A stretch of DNA of 64,000 bases, taken from assembly GCA_002118135.1 (NCBI GenBank), contig BDIU01000075.1:62001-126000 (forward strand), in the 5' to 3' direction. Both the position numbers and the translations under genes were made by a program. The notes beneath the pieces were generated by a model, which was not told the DNA's origin, did not search any database, and worked only from the letters and a program-made list of their open reading frames with translations. Positions 10,495 to 20,318 of this stretch are shown here, in pieces (position 1 is the stretch's first letter; each line of letters opens with the position of its first letter). The stretch comes from Trebouxia sp. TZW2008. Taxonomy: Eukaryota; Chlorophyta; Trebouxiophyceae; Trebouxiales; Trebouxiaceae.

Positions 10495-13400
10495 GCAGCA
10501 GCATCAACAGCAGCATCAACAACAGCAGCAGCAGCAGCAGCAGCAGCCGCCGCCTTTGCAGAACCCTAGTCAGGGTATGCAGCAGATGCCCACCCATAGT
10601 CAGAATGCACAGTATCCTCAGCAAGCTCAGCAGGCCCTGAGTGCGAATGCTGAGCCTGAGCCATCTGCACCAGGGACTGAAGATGCGATTGTAAAAGCCC
10701 CTAGGGCTGTTGCCAAGCCATCCTATTCAGCTGCCCCTGTCTTGCATGCTGCTGCCGCATCAAGTGCAAATGGGGATTCTTCACAGGTATGAAAACTTGA
10801 CATCCCAGCAGGATTCACCCCTGTGTTGCATGCTGTTGCTGCAGCGTCAGCTGAGACAGTGAATCTCCACAGTTGAAGTTCACATTGAGGATTGGTTGAA
10901 AGACAAAAGACATCTCACTTGCAAGATTGTGCTCTGACAGTTGCCAAGCCATCCTATTCAGCTGGCCCCGTGTTGCATGCTGCTGCTGCAGTATCAACTG
11001 CAAATGGGGAATCGTTACAGGTATGAAAAGTTTACATCCCAGCAGGATTCTTCCCTGTGTTGCATGATGCTGCTGCAGGTTGAGCTGAGACGGTGAATCT
11101 CCACAGTTGGAATCTCACCTTGAGGATTGTTTTGAAGTCATCAGACATCTCACTTGCAAGGTTGCGCTTTGACAGTTGCCAAGCCATTCTATTCAGCTGC
11201 CCCTGTCTTGCATGCTGCTGCCGCATCAACTGCAAATGGGGAACCTTCACAGGTATCACACACTGATACTACACAGTGTGTGATACCTGTGTGGTATCAG
11301 GTATCACACACACACACAATATCACAATTATGAAAACTTTCAATCCCAACAGGATTCCTTCCTGTGTTGCATGCTGCTGCTGCAGCGTCAGCTGAGACAG
11401 TCAATCTTCACAGCTGGAATCTTACATTGAGGATTGTTTTGAAGTGAACAGACATCTCACTTGCAAGGTTGCGCTCTGACAGTTGCCAAGCCATCCTATT
11501 CAGCTGTCCCCGTGTTGCATGCTGCTGCTGGCATTTGCCAAAGTCAAAAAAAGAAGTTGTCTGGAAGCTGCGGCATCAACTGCAAATGGGCGAGCTTCAC
11601 AGATATGAAAACTTTGCATCTCAACAAGCTTCATTCCTGTGTTGCATGCTGCTGCTGCGGCATCAAATGTAAATGGTGAACCTCCACAGGTACAATCTCT
11701 CTGCTCTATTCTTCATCCAGGGACAAGGTGAAGGGCTGGCGCTTTGCGCCGGCTCATGATTGGCACAAAGACAAGTGAGACTCATTGCAATGGTAATTGA
11801 CGAAATAAAAAAAAAGAAAACATGATCAGCAGAATCTGTTCAACACAGTTCAAGCAGTTCCCAGTCAGAACAACCAACACAATGAAGCTGTTTGCTACAC
11901 TGCATCGTGTTGGTTGTTCTAACAAACACCTTCATTTCACTTGGACACGCATGCAGAATGGCTTGTCATGCAGGGAAGCTGATTTTGGGGTGCAATGGCT
12001 TGATCAGACACATGCCTTATGTCTCTACATGAAATTGGTCAAAGCCATCTGCCATCATAGCTTCCAAATAGCAGAAAAGTTGACATACAGAGATGACACA
12101 TGTTGTTGCTGGAGATTGATAAGTTGTCTGTCTGGTGTGTGTGCAGGCCAATGGGGATGCAGCGGGTGGCAAGAAGAAGCTACCTGCAGCCCTCAGAGCC
12201 CGCCTCTTGGCTAGAGGCATTATCAAGGTGATGACAAATAACAAATGTTACACTTTCCAGCACATGTGCTAGGTGTGTGTAGCCCAAGTCCTAGCCCGCC
12301 AGGCTGGCTTGTTCTGTCACGACCAGGACGGTTTATGTTCAACATGCGAAAAGCAGACAAAACAATGTCATTCCATATCTTCCTAGGTCGATCCCAAGGG
12401 TTTGGGCTCTTGACCTGACCATCAAGGTTATTACTGTCAGCCATCATGGATATGCAATATCATTTATGCTTACCATGCAAAGTTGTTGATTGAGCATCAG
12501 TCACAGGGAATTCCTTGATTTCTTTTACATTCACTTTGTCAGCATGATCATTGTTGACATCATCATGCTAGCCATTCCCCTTAAGCTGTCCCCTTCCTTG
12601 TTGTTTTCAATCATTTTGTTGTCATCTATGCAACAACGCAACTCATGCCATGTTTATAGCAGTAACTGGCAACAGCATAGACGACTATAGCAACAGCAAG
12701 CTGCTGCAGGAGGGTGAAGCAGAAGAAGCACTCTCCACAAACGGAGTGGCAACCCCTGCAAACCCTCAAGCAACCCCTCGTGATCCCTCTCTACCCCCTG
12801 GCTGGCATGAGGCTGTGGACCCAACCTACAATCATCCCTACTGGTCAGTGCTTTGATCCTCGAAAGAGTTGATTCTTTCCTATCACCTGGCTATTCACAT
12901 GTTTGTGCATTTGTTCACGCATCAGATCATTGCAAATCAGTAGCAGACAGGCTGTGCTACAGAATGCAAAGCAGCTGTTCAGTTTGCACGTGAGCTTTTC
13001 TGGCTGAAGCAGTTCAGCAAGTGCAGACTCACATCAGTGCAGCTGGTCATCATCTTAGGAAAATTGCAGTTTGTGGCAGTATGCACTGACAGCATTGCTG
13101 ATGTTGTCCACAGGTATATAACCCATCAACAGGGGGGCGTAGGTGGACCAGACCCCCCTGCCGGCCCCCTCTTTACACGACCCCCCGCCCCGGGCTACAT
13201 TCAAAGGCATAAGCATTGGTGTTGTCCCTGACATCACAAAGTATCAACTATTCATAGGAGAAAGTTGCATCTTGCAGCAATATGCGTTGACAATATTGCT
13301 GATGATGTCCACAGGTGTAACCCAGCAACAGGGGAGCATAGGTGGGCCAGAACCCCCTGCTGGCCCCCTCTTTACCCCCGCCTGGGCTACATTCACAGGC

Positions 13401-16400
13401 ATAAGCATTGACATTGTCCACGACATCACGAAGTATCAACTAATTATAGGAGAAAGTTGCATTTTGCAGCAATATGCTTTGACAGCGTTGCTCATGATGT
13501 CCACAGCTATAACCTATCAACAGGGTAGCTTAGGTGGACCCACCGCTCCCCCCCGCCCATTAGCAGCCCCCTTGTTAACCCCGCCTGGGCTGCATTCAAA
13601 CTCTCTGCAGCTTGCAGCAGTAAGCGTCAATGGCAGCGCTGACGGTGTTAACAGGAACAGTCAACCAACAGGAGAAAGTTGCAGTCTGCAGCAGTGTACA
13701 CTGACAGCATTGCTGATGATGTCCACAGGTATGATCCAGCAACAGGGGAGCGTAGGTGGACCAAAACCCCCCGCCAGCCCCCTCCCTACCCCCCTGGTGG
13801 GCTGCATTCAATCTCTCTGCAGCTTGCAGCAGTGAGCGCCAATGGCAACGCTGACGGTGTTAACAGGAATAGTCCGTCAATAGACAGGAGAATGTTGCAG
13901 TCTGCAGCAGTATACACTGACAGCATTGCTCATGATGTCCACAGGTATAACCCATCAACAGGGGAGCGTAGGTGGACCAAACCCCCCCTGCCAGCCCCCT
14001 CCCTACCCCCTGGTTGGGCTGCAGCCAAAGATCCCACTTCTGGCCAGAAGTACTACTTCAACACTGCCACAGGTCAGCAAATCTTTCCATCACTTTGACT
14101 TTTCATCACTTTGACCTCTTTATTTTGCATCAGCATTTCCCACAAAGCACCAAAAGAAACCAATGTTGGCTAAAGGTAATACTACAACACTGCCACAGGT
14201 CAGTCAACCTGCTTTTGTCACTTCTGCATATGACTTCTTTGTTTCTCATCAGCAATATTCAAGAGCCCCAAAAGATCTCAACAACGCCACAGCAAAGCTT
14301 CTCTTCCAAATCACAAACTTTTTGACTTGACAGTTGGACAGGCAGAAGTGTGATCGAATCACTGCCAGCTGCCGTAGAGTCAAATGACCTCTTCGCCCTT
14401 CATGTCCAATATACTTGGCATGTCTCAGCACATGATCGAGCTGGTTCAAGACAGTTTATTGCCTCTGTACGTACCTGGTTGGGCCTGCTGAGCCTGCCTA
14501 GCCCGCATGTAAAATGAATGAAATGAATGAAATGGCCATAAGCGTGTTGGCCACATACATCTCATTGTTGCATTCATCAGCACTTCTTCACATTACCAAA
14601 AGCTGTCAATGTCGCAATGCCCTTGATGAATGCAGATTTTGTCTCACCCTGCAACCAGAACTGTTCATGTGCAGAACAGGCGCAATTAGCCAAGCCAGAG
14701 GGCACTCCTCTATCAGTCCCCTTTGCAGCAAAAACCCCTGCTGACTCAGCCGCTTTCATAGCAGCAGACGCGTTCTCTTTTGCCTGAGAGCCCCTCTCAC
14801 AGCAACAGCCCTTGCTATTTCACTCACTGTTAACTGCAGACTTCTTTAGTCTCCTCTGTCGAAAAGCGTATTTGACTTCCTTTGTGTGCAGGTCAGATGC
14901 AATGGGCCAAACCAAAGGGCAATTCTCTATCAGCCCCCGTCGTAGCAACAGCCCCTGCTGACTCAGCCGCTTTCATAGCAGCAGACGCGTTCTCTGGTTT
15001 TTGCTTGAGAGCCCCTGTCACAGCAACAGCTCCTGCTATTTCAATCACTGTCAACAGCTGCAGACTTCTTTCTCCTCTGTCAAAAAGCGTATTTGTCTTC
15101 CTTTGTGTGCAGGTCAGACGTAATGGGCCAAACCAGAGGGCAATTCTCTATCAGCCCCCGTCGTAGCAACAGCCCCTGCTGACTCAGCCGCTTTCATAGC
15201 AGCAGACGCGTTCTCTGGTTTTTGCTTGAGAGCCCTTGTCACAGCAACAGCTCCTGCTATTTCAATCACTGTCAACAGCTGCAGACTTCTTTCTCCTCTG
15301 TCGAAAAGCGTATTTGTCTTCCTTTGTCTGCAGGTCAGACGCAATGGGCCAAATCAGCAGGCACTTCTCTATCAGCCCCCGTCGCAGCGACAGCCCCTGC
15401 TGACTCAGCCGCTCTCATAGCTGCACATTTTGCCTCGCTCTGTTAATGAGCTTCTTTTTGACTTCTACAACATTTTTTGACATATGCAGGTCAGACACAA
15501 TGGGCCAAGCCGAGGGCACTTCTCTGTCAGCCCCTGCCATGGCAACAGCCCCTGCTGGCTTAGCACCTCTCACAGCTGCACGTTTTGCTCATCTGGTGAT
15601 GAGCTTTTTTCCTTCCGCAATGTTTTCTCCAATATGCAGGTCAGACACAGTGGGCCAAGCCAGAGGGCACTTCTCTGTCAGCCCCTGCCATGGCAACACC
15701 CCTTGCTGACTCAGCGGCCTTCATACCAGCAGATGCTTTCTCTGGTCCTAGGCCTGGTTATGTGTACAAGCAGGGCCCCGAAGGACCTGGCTACTACAAA
15801 GATCAAGGGCCCATGTTAGTACAAGGTGAGAGCTTTAGACAGCTGCATCCTTTTGGGTATTCTGGCCATGTGCTGCCTTGCTAGCAGCAGATGCATTCTC
15901 TGGTCCCAGGCCTGGCTATGTATACAATCAAAGCTCCCAAGGACCTGGCTACTACAAAGACCAAGGGCCCATGTTAGTACAAGGTGAGAGCTTTAAACAG
16001 CTACATCCTTTTGGGTACTCTGGCCATGTGCTGCCTTGCTAGCAGCAGACGCTTTCTCTGGTCCCAGGCCTGGCTGTGTATACAATCAGGGCTCCCAAGG
16101 ACCTGGCTACTACAAAGACCAAGGACCAATGGCAGTACAAGGTGAGATAACAGAAGGGGCATTTGTGACCTGGCTATGCAACACAAGATCTGGGGAAACC
16201 AATCCTATGCCACGAGATGACATTCATGCCTGTCCAAGTTGTTTTTGGTCTGGCCTGGCTATATGCACAAATAGGATTCTCAAGCTGCTGGCTATCACAA
16301 AGATCAAGGACCAATGGCAGCACAAGGTGAGAGCACAGGAATGGTTTGTGCGGCGTGCCTGAACACAAGATCATGAAAGGACACACTAAGCCATGATATG

Positions 16401-18489
16401 GCACTCATGGCGGACAGTTTTATACTTGTGTGGCCTCGCTATGTGTGCAAGCAGGGTTTGCCAGCCAGTGGCTGTTATAAAGGCCAAGGACCCATGGCAG
16501 CACAAGTTGAGATCACAGGAGTGGTTTGTGTGGCGTGCCCAAACACAACAACATGAAAGGACACACTACGCCATGATATGGCACTCATGGCGGACAAAAT
16601 ATTTGTCCGCGTGCTCATACTCGAAACCTAAACAGCCTAACTCCGCTGAAAGAAAAGTAGCTCAAATTACATTGGCCTTAACTTTTTTTTAACAGAAGAT
16701 TTATGTGTAATCTTTCCTGTTGAGTCTTTTTCTTACCAATTTGCATACTTATGTGGCCTTGCTATGTGTGCAAGCTGAGGTTTCAAGCCAGTGGCTGTTG
16801 TAAAGCCCAAGGACCCGTGGCAGTTCAAGGTGAGATCAAGTTTTGTCTGGATTGTCTGACAGGGCACATGGCTGAGCGTACAAGCAAGAATTGCAGTACT
16901 CTGACCACTGCAAAGAGTTTATCATCCACAGGAGTACAATGAGACAGGATGTTTCCCTACCATAGAACGACTGCGCCGCAGGTTATTTGAGTTGCTCGCA
17001 AAATGACAAAGCTGTGTAGGACTTGCAAGCACTCAGCATGCCTCTTGCGCCTAAGGGACTAGCTGCAAACGTAATATGACGATCCTTGTATCTTGGCTCA
17101 AGCGTGGCGTGATGTAAGCAGCCTGTCCGCTGGTAGCGGATGCAGCACCAGCAATCAACTTCAGAGGCGGCCCTGAAACCATGCCATGTACACTTTGAGT
17201 TGCATATGTCTCATGAGCTCATGTGCTTGACTCAAGACTGGTGTGTGCCGTTCCATTGCTGGGAGTGGATGCAGCAACCTAGAACTGTGGCTGTGAAAGC
17301 AAGTTGAGCAGCCAGTAAAGTGCAAGTGTCTCAGAGAACACAATGCTTTGTGACTAAGTAACTCTTTTCGTATGTGCAGCATCACCGCTGGTGGTGGATG
17401 CAGCACCAACAGTTCAATCTAGAGCGGTGGCTGTGAAAGCGAGTCGAGCAGATGGTGCCATGAAAGCGCCTCCCAGCCGGCCTGCCAAGAAAGCTAGACA
17501 AGAGGCTTATGACCCCATGGACCCAGTAAGTATCTTTGCTGATGCTGTGCCGGCCATTCAACGCTTTGTGCATTTGGCACGGTGCTGCTTAGCAGAATCA
17601 CAACAGCATCGACACATAAGCTGCGCGCAAATATCAGCCTGTTCAGTATTGTCTGCATCAAGCTATGAACATGAAAGCTCCTAGCAGGCCGGCCAAGAAA
17701 GCTAGACAGGAGGCTTATGACCCCATGGACCCAGTGAATAATACTGCTCTGAAATTTTAGTTTAGTTTGAGTGTTACCCTGATCCTGGAACCTTCTATTT
17801 AGGTGCTATGTATGGTTTGTTCAGAAGCGTTGCTCCTGAAGGACTAATGACAACACTGAGATCATCCCTGCATGCAATGTCAGCTATGCTCAAAGTTCAT
17901 GTTCAGCATTTGCTGCATCCAGTTTGCGTCCGGCTTGGGCCATAAGCTCAGTAAGTGACCCTGCCCTGATACTGTGCCTGGTGCCCTGCAGCCTTGTTTC
18001 ATTTCAATGCACTGCTGGTGAGCGCGTGTCATCATGATCGTTATTCAGATCGATGCTGCATGCATTGTCTGTGGTGTTGAAAGCCTTAAGATTAGTACTT
18101 GCAGCACCATACTTGCATCCGGCTTGACCCCCAAGCAAGCATTGTCACTTGAGAGTCTTGTAAAAAGAGCTGCTGTTGATGTGAATGCTTCGGATGTCAA
18201 GCTTTGCCCAGACACATTTGTTGGCAAAACATGGCATGGAGATTCTGCATGCAGAACTCTGTACAACTGTGTGACTGATCACTGCTTTGAATTGCAGTCA
18301 TCTTACTCTGATGCTCCACAAGGGGGCTGGAGCTCAGGGCTTGCTGGGGCACAGCCCAGGGCAGCTGACACAACAGCCACTGGGCCCCTCTTTCAGCAAA
18401 GACCCTACCCCTCCCCTGGTGCTGTGCTGCGTGCCAATGCAGCAGCGATTGGCAGTGGTGCACCAGATATTGGTCCCAGCGCACAGTGA
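7436..18489 (+). CDS. PQBP1: Polyglutamine-binding protein 1 homologue (WW-domain splicing factor)
   Basis: Twelve exons: 7436-7565, 7650-7743, 7873-7936, 8422-8466, 8831-8990, 10020-10786, 12147-12227, 12710-12843, 13945-14072, 15640-15825, 17380-17525, 18298-18489; 708 aa in frame. The N-terminus has the plant GATLPAWMT motif. The large sixth exon encodes GPPGPP repeats and a long Gln/His tract. [16 protein letters not shown] follows. Two WW domains (about 475-505 and 510-535) start LPPGW; the first is split between exons 8 and 9. A GYYKD segment, a basic [13 protein letters not shown] and the tail SSYSDAP...[20 protein letters not shown] complete it; that tail is the U5-15kD/Dim1-binding region of PQBP1. 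It acts in pre-mRNA splicing in the nucleus (family knowledge). Six introns carry exon-echo arrays, inflating the gene to 11 kb. Which copy of the WW2 exon is used is inferred from splice phase. Confidence 0.88.
8264..8404 (+). repeat. Dispersed SINE-like repeat, copy 1
   Basis: Closely matches 14383-14533: shared CGCCCTTCATGTCCAATAT, GCACATGATCGA and TTGGGCCTGCTGAGCCTGCC, ending in an ATGA-type tail. The second copy has GGTTCAAGAC, which resembles a pol III B box. Short length, shared 3' end and simple tail suggest a SINE; no target duplication was identified. Confidence 0.6.
9050..9716 (+). repeat. Echo array of PQBP1 exon 5 donor half (5 copies, about 143 bp)
   Basis: The Pro/Gly end of exon 5 with its donor (GCCATGGCAG|GTCAGCATC) recurs downstream. 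The GCCATGGCA word appears at 8981, 9122, 9266, 9408, 9551 and 9707 (the last as TTCATGGCAGG). The copies drift and lose frame, but several keep the GT donor. They lie 3' of the intact exon, as expected if a segment spanning exon end and intron start was tandemly duplicated. Confidence 0.85.
10810..11690 (+). repeat. Echo array of PQBP1 exon 6 donor half
   Basis: Copies of the exon 6 end (GTTGCCAAGCCATCCTATTC...CTTCACAG|GTAT). Intact donors fall at 10786 (real exon), 11020, 11252 and 11689; one copy at about 11602 has lost its GT. Units also share intron sequence (TCCCAGCAGGATTC, ACATCTCACTTGCAAG). Period is about 235 bp in the first units. Confidence 0.85.
12223..12447 (-). pseudogene. Possible relic of a LINE-type reverse transcriptase C-terminus
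   Basis: Inside a PQBP1 intron, the minus strand reads [14 protein letters not shown]...[10 protein letters not shown]. This resembles the GRPRK-W-D-V-L...DR tail of many LINE polyproteins. Only about 45 residues look related, with no upstream polymerase motifs, so it is at most a fragment. Recognition is from memory of the motif, not a search. Confidence 0.35.
13085..13800 (+). repeat. Echo array of PQBP1 WW1/WW2 exon (4 decayed copies)
   Basis: Acceptor plus WW coding sequence (TCCACAG|GTATAACCCATCAACAGG...TAGGTGGACC) occurs at 13114, 13315, 13507 and 13729 before the intact copy at 13945; spacings are 201, 192, 222 and 216 bp. Early copies have frameshifts; the fourth stays open through [12 protein letters not shown] but breaks afterwards. 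Only the last copy gives a complete WW1-linker-WW2 exon with donor. Confidence 0.88.
14383..14533 (+). repeat. Dispersed SINE-like repeat, copy 2
   Basis: Same element as 8264-8404, ending in a longer AATGAATGAAATGAATGAAA tail. Both copies sit in PQBP1 introns in the same orientation. Confidence 0.6.
14670..15600 (+). repeat. Echo array of PQBP1 exon 10 acceptor half
   Basis: The end of WW2 (GTCAGACGCAATGGGCC) and the following Ala/Pro segment repeat from acceptors at 14674, 14891, 15112, 15333 and 15489, before the functional copy at 15639. Two consecutive steps are 221 bp. Copies 2-5 keep TGCAG acceptors and long open frames, so splicing into an earlier copy cannot be excluded by sequence alone. 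Confidence 0.88.
15880..16832 (+). repeat. Echo array of PQBP1 exon 10 donor half (5 copies)
   Basis: The [11 protein letters not shown] coding segment and its donor ACAAG|GTGAG repeat downstream of the real exon, with donor-like ends near 15984, 16140, 16326, 16506 (GT lost: AAGTTGAG) and 16829. Divergence increases with distance. Confidence 0.85.
17110..17740 (+). repeat. Echoes of PQBP1 exon 11
   Basis: Acceptor-half echoes at about 17125-17180 and 17250-17300 (GGATGCAGCACCA and similar) precede the functional exon 17380-17525. A donor-half echo at 17665-17735 (GCCAAGAAAGCTAGAC...CCCATGGACCCA) follows it. Confidence 0.8.
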
Positions 18490-18584
18490 TCTTCAGCACA
18501 ACACAGGGCTCCTCTTCCAGCAAAGAAACATTGGTCCAAGTTCACACTGAGTCAAAAACTATTCAGTGCCCAGCTGACTACTCA

Positions 18585-19015
18585 AGTCACAGGGGCCCTT
18601 TTTCAGCAAAGATCCTACCCATCTCCTGGTGCTGTCTTGCGTGCCAATGCGGCAGCAATTGGTAGTGGTGCACTAGATATTGGTCCAAGCGTACAGTGAT
18701 GGTTGACCTGGATGCTCACATGCCCAATTGACCACTGAAGTGGCAGGGACCCTCGTCCAGCAGAGACCTTACCCCTCCTGTGGTGCTGTCTTGTGTGCCA
18801 ATGCAGCAGCGATTGGTAGTGGTGCACCAGATATTGGTCCCAGCACACAGTGGTGGTCGAATCCTAGGTGCTCTCATGCCTAGTTTATCACTCAAAGTCA
18901 CGGGGCCTCCCATCCAGCGCAGACTCTACCCCTCCCCTGGTGCTGTTTTCTGTGCGAATGCAGCAATCATTGGTAGGGCTGCACTAATCTTTGGTTCCAG
19001 CGCACAATGTTGCTC
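18585..19015 (+). repeat. Three echoes of the PQBP1 last exon tail
   Basis: After the stop at 18489, the segment coding [15 protein letters not shown] and beyond recurs at about 18590-18700, 18745-18865 and 18900-19012, each increasingly changed. They probably lie in the 3' UTR or just beyond it. Confidence 0.85.
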
Positions 19016-20189
19016 TGAAACTAGATGTTCTCATACCAGTCAGTGACCTTGAAGTCTCAAAAAAAGTGTTGTGCCTCAGATTACACAATGACGCCCACAG
19101 CATGCCTGTCGTAGGCAGTGTAGCAGTGCGAGGAATCAGCACCTCGCTATATAGCTAGCAATGCTTTTCATCCCATAAGCGCCCTGTAACACTGCGCGCC
19201 GTCTGCATGTGTACAGTAATGCAGTGGTGTTCACACCGATATCAACAGTCCCAGGTCCGGACCAAAAACAAACATTGCCACCAAAGCAGGGGCTTGCTTG
19301 ATTAGCCGCCCAGAAGGCCCCCAAAGGTGGCCCAGAGCCTTTGAAGTTGAAGGCACTGCCGATTGCATGCCTGTTTGCCAATGCATTCACGAAAGTCAGA
19401 TTGCTGGAAGCCGCAAGAGTGTACAGTGCAAGCGTGATGTTGCAGATCCAGTCTCTCATGATTCCAGAAAGCACTATACACATGCTATGATACCAGCTCA
19501 GCCTTGAGCATTGTAGCACTCTCATGAACTTGTAAGCACCCTGTCTGATGTCTACAGCTGAGAGGCTGGCGTTTCTTGCGACATGCTGTCAGCTCTCCAT
19601 TGGTGCAGCTTCTCCGTTACCATCGCCATCTACAAGTCAGCATAATGCAAAATCAGCTCAGAATTTAGACTGGAACGCCAATCTGAGAGTGCAAGCCGTC
19701 TATGCAACAATCAGGAATAGCAAAGCAAGCTCTCAGGCTGCTAGTAGCCAGCACAACTCACTGTCAAATTCTAACAGAGGAACATGCGCCTCACAGCAAG
19801 CACACAACAGGCTCAGCATTTTGCTTCAATATTTGGCAGCATGACAGGATAAAGTTCTGAGTTGAAGTTTACGTACAACAACATTACTTAAACACTGCAG
19901 GCATGTCACAATGCATATTGAATACTCAAACACTGCAGGGATGCCACAATGCATATCACACTCACTATCAAGAGCAGTTGTCTGCATGACATGCATTGAT
20001 GACGTGGTGCCATGGGTGCTCCTGACATACGGGCAGCTTTTGACCTCTGACACAGGAAAGAGCACATGTCAAGTCAGTCAATTGGCCGGCTGATCAGTCA
20101 GCCAATTGATTGGTCAAGCATTTCTGTGATGAATTTGTTGCCCAGGTGACAAACATTTCAAATGTTGTCCAAAGGACAGTTTCATAGCA
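19016..20189. other. Intergenic between convergent PQBP1 and PSMA1
   Basis: Nothing identified with confidence. Open frames exist on both strands (about 19300-19500 minus and 19548-19844 plus), but neither shows a recognisable family nor a supporting exon structure. Confidence 0.5.
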
Positions 20190-20262
20190 AAGAACCTGCT
20201 GGAGCGTCTTCAGCATCCTTGAGGGCAGCCACACGGGGCTCCAGGTCAGCATCTGACAGAAC
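20190..20262 (-). repeat. Echo of PSMA1 last exon
   Basis: Minus strand repeats the end of PSMA1 (LSDADLEP...[12 protein letters not shown]) just downstream of its stop, with a different end. It lacks the first part of the exon. Confidence 0.8.
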
Positions 20263-20318
20263 CCAGTTGGTGAACACAGCTGTCAATCAATCAACAAAGC
20301 AAGCGTTCGTCAAACAGA

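Noticed and set aside
19136..19525. Minus-strand frame with ANRHAIGSAFNFKG
   Set aside because: Superficially protein-like, but I could not match it to a family nor chain it to exons, so it is left as unannotated intergenic sequence.
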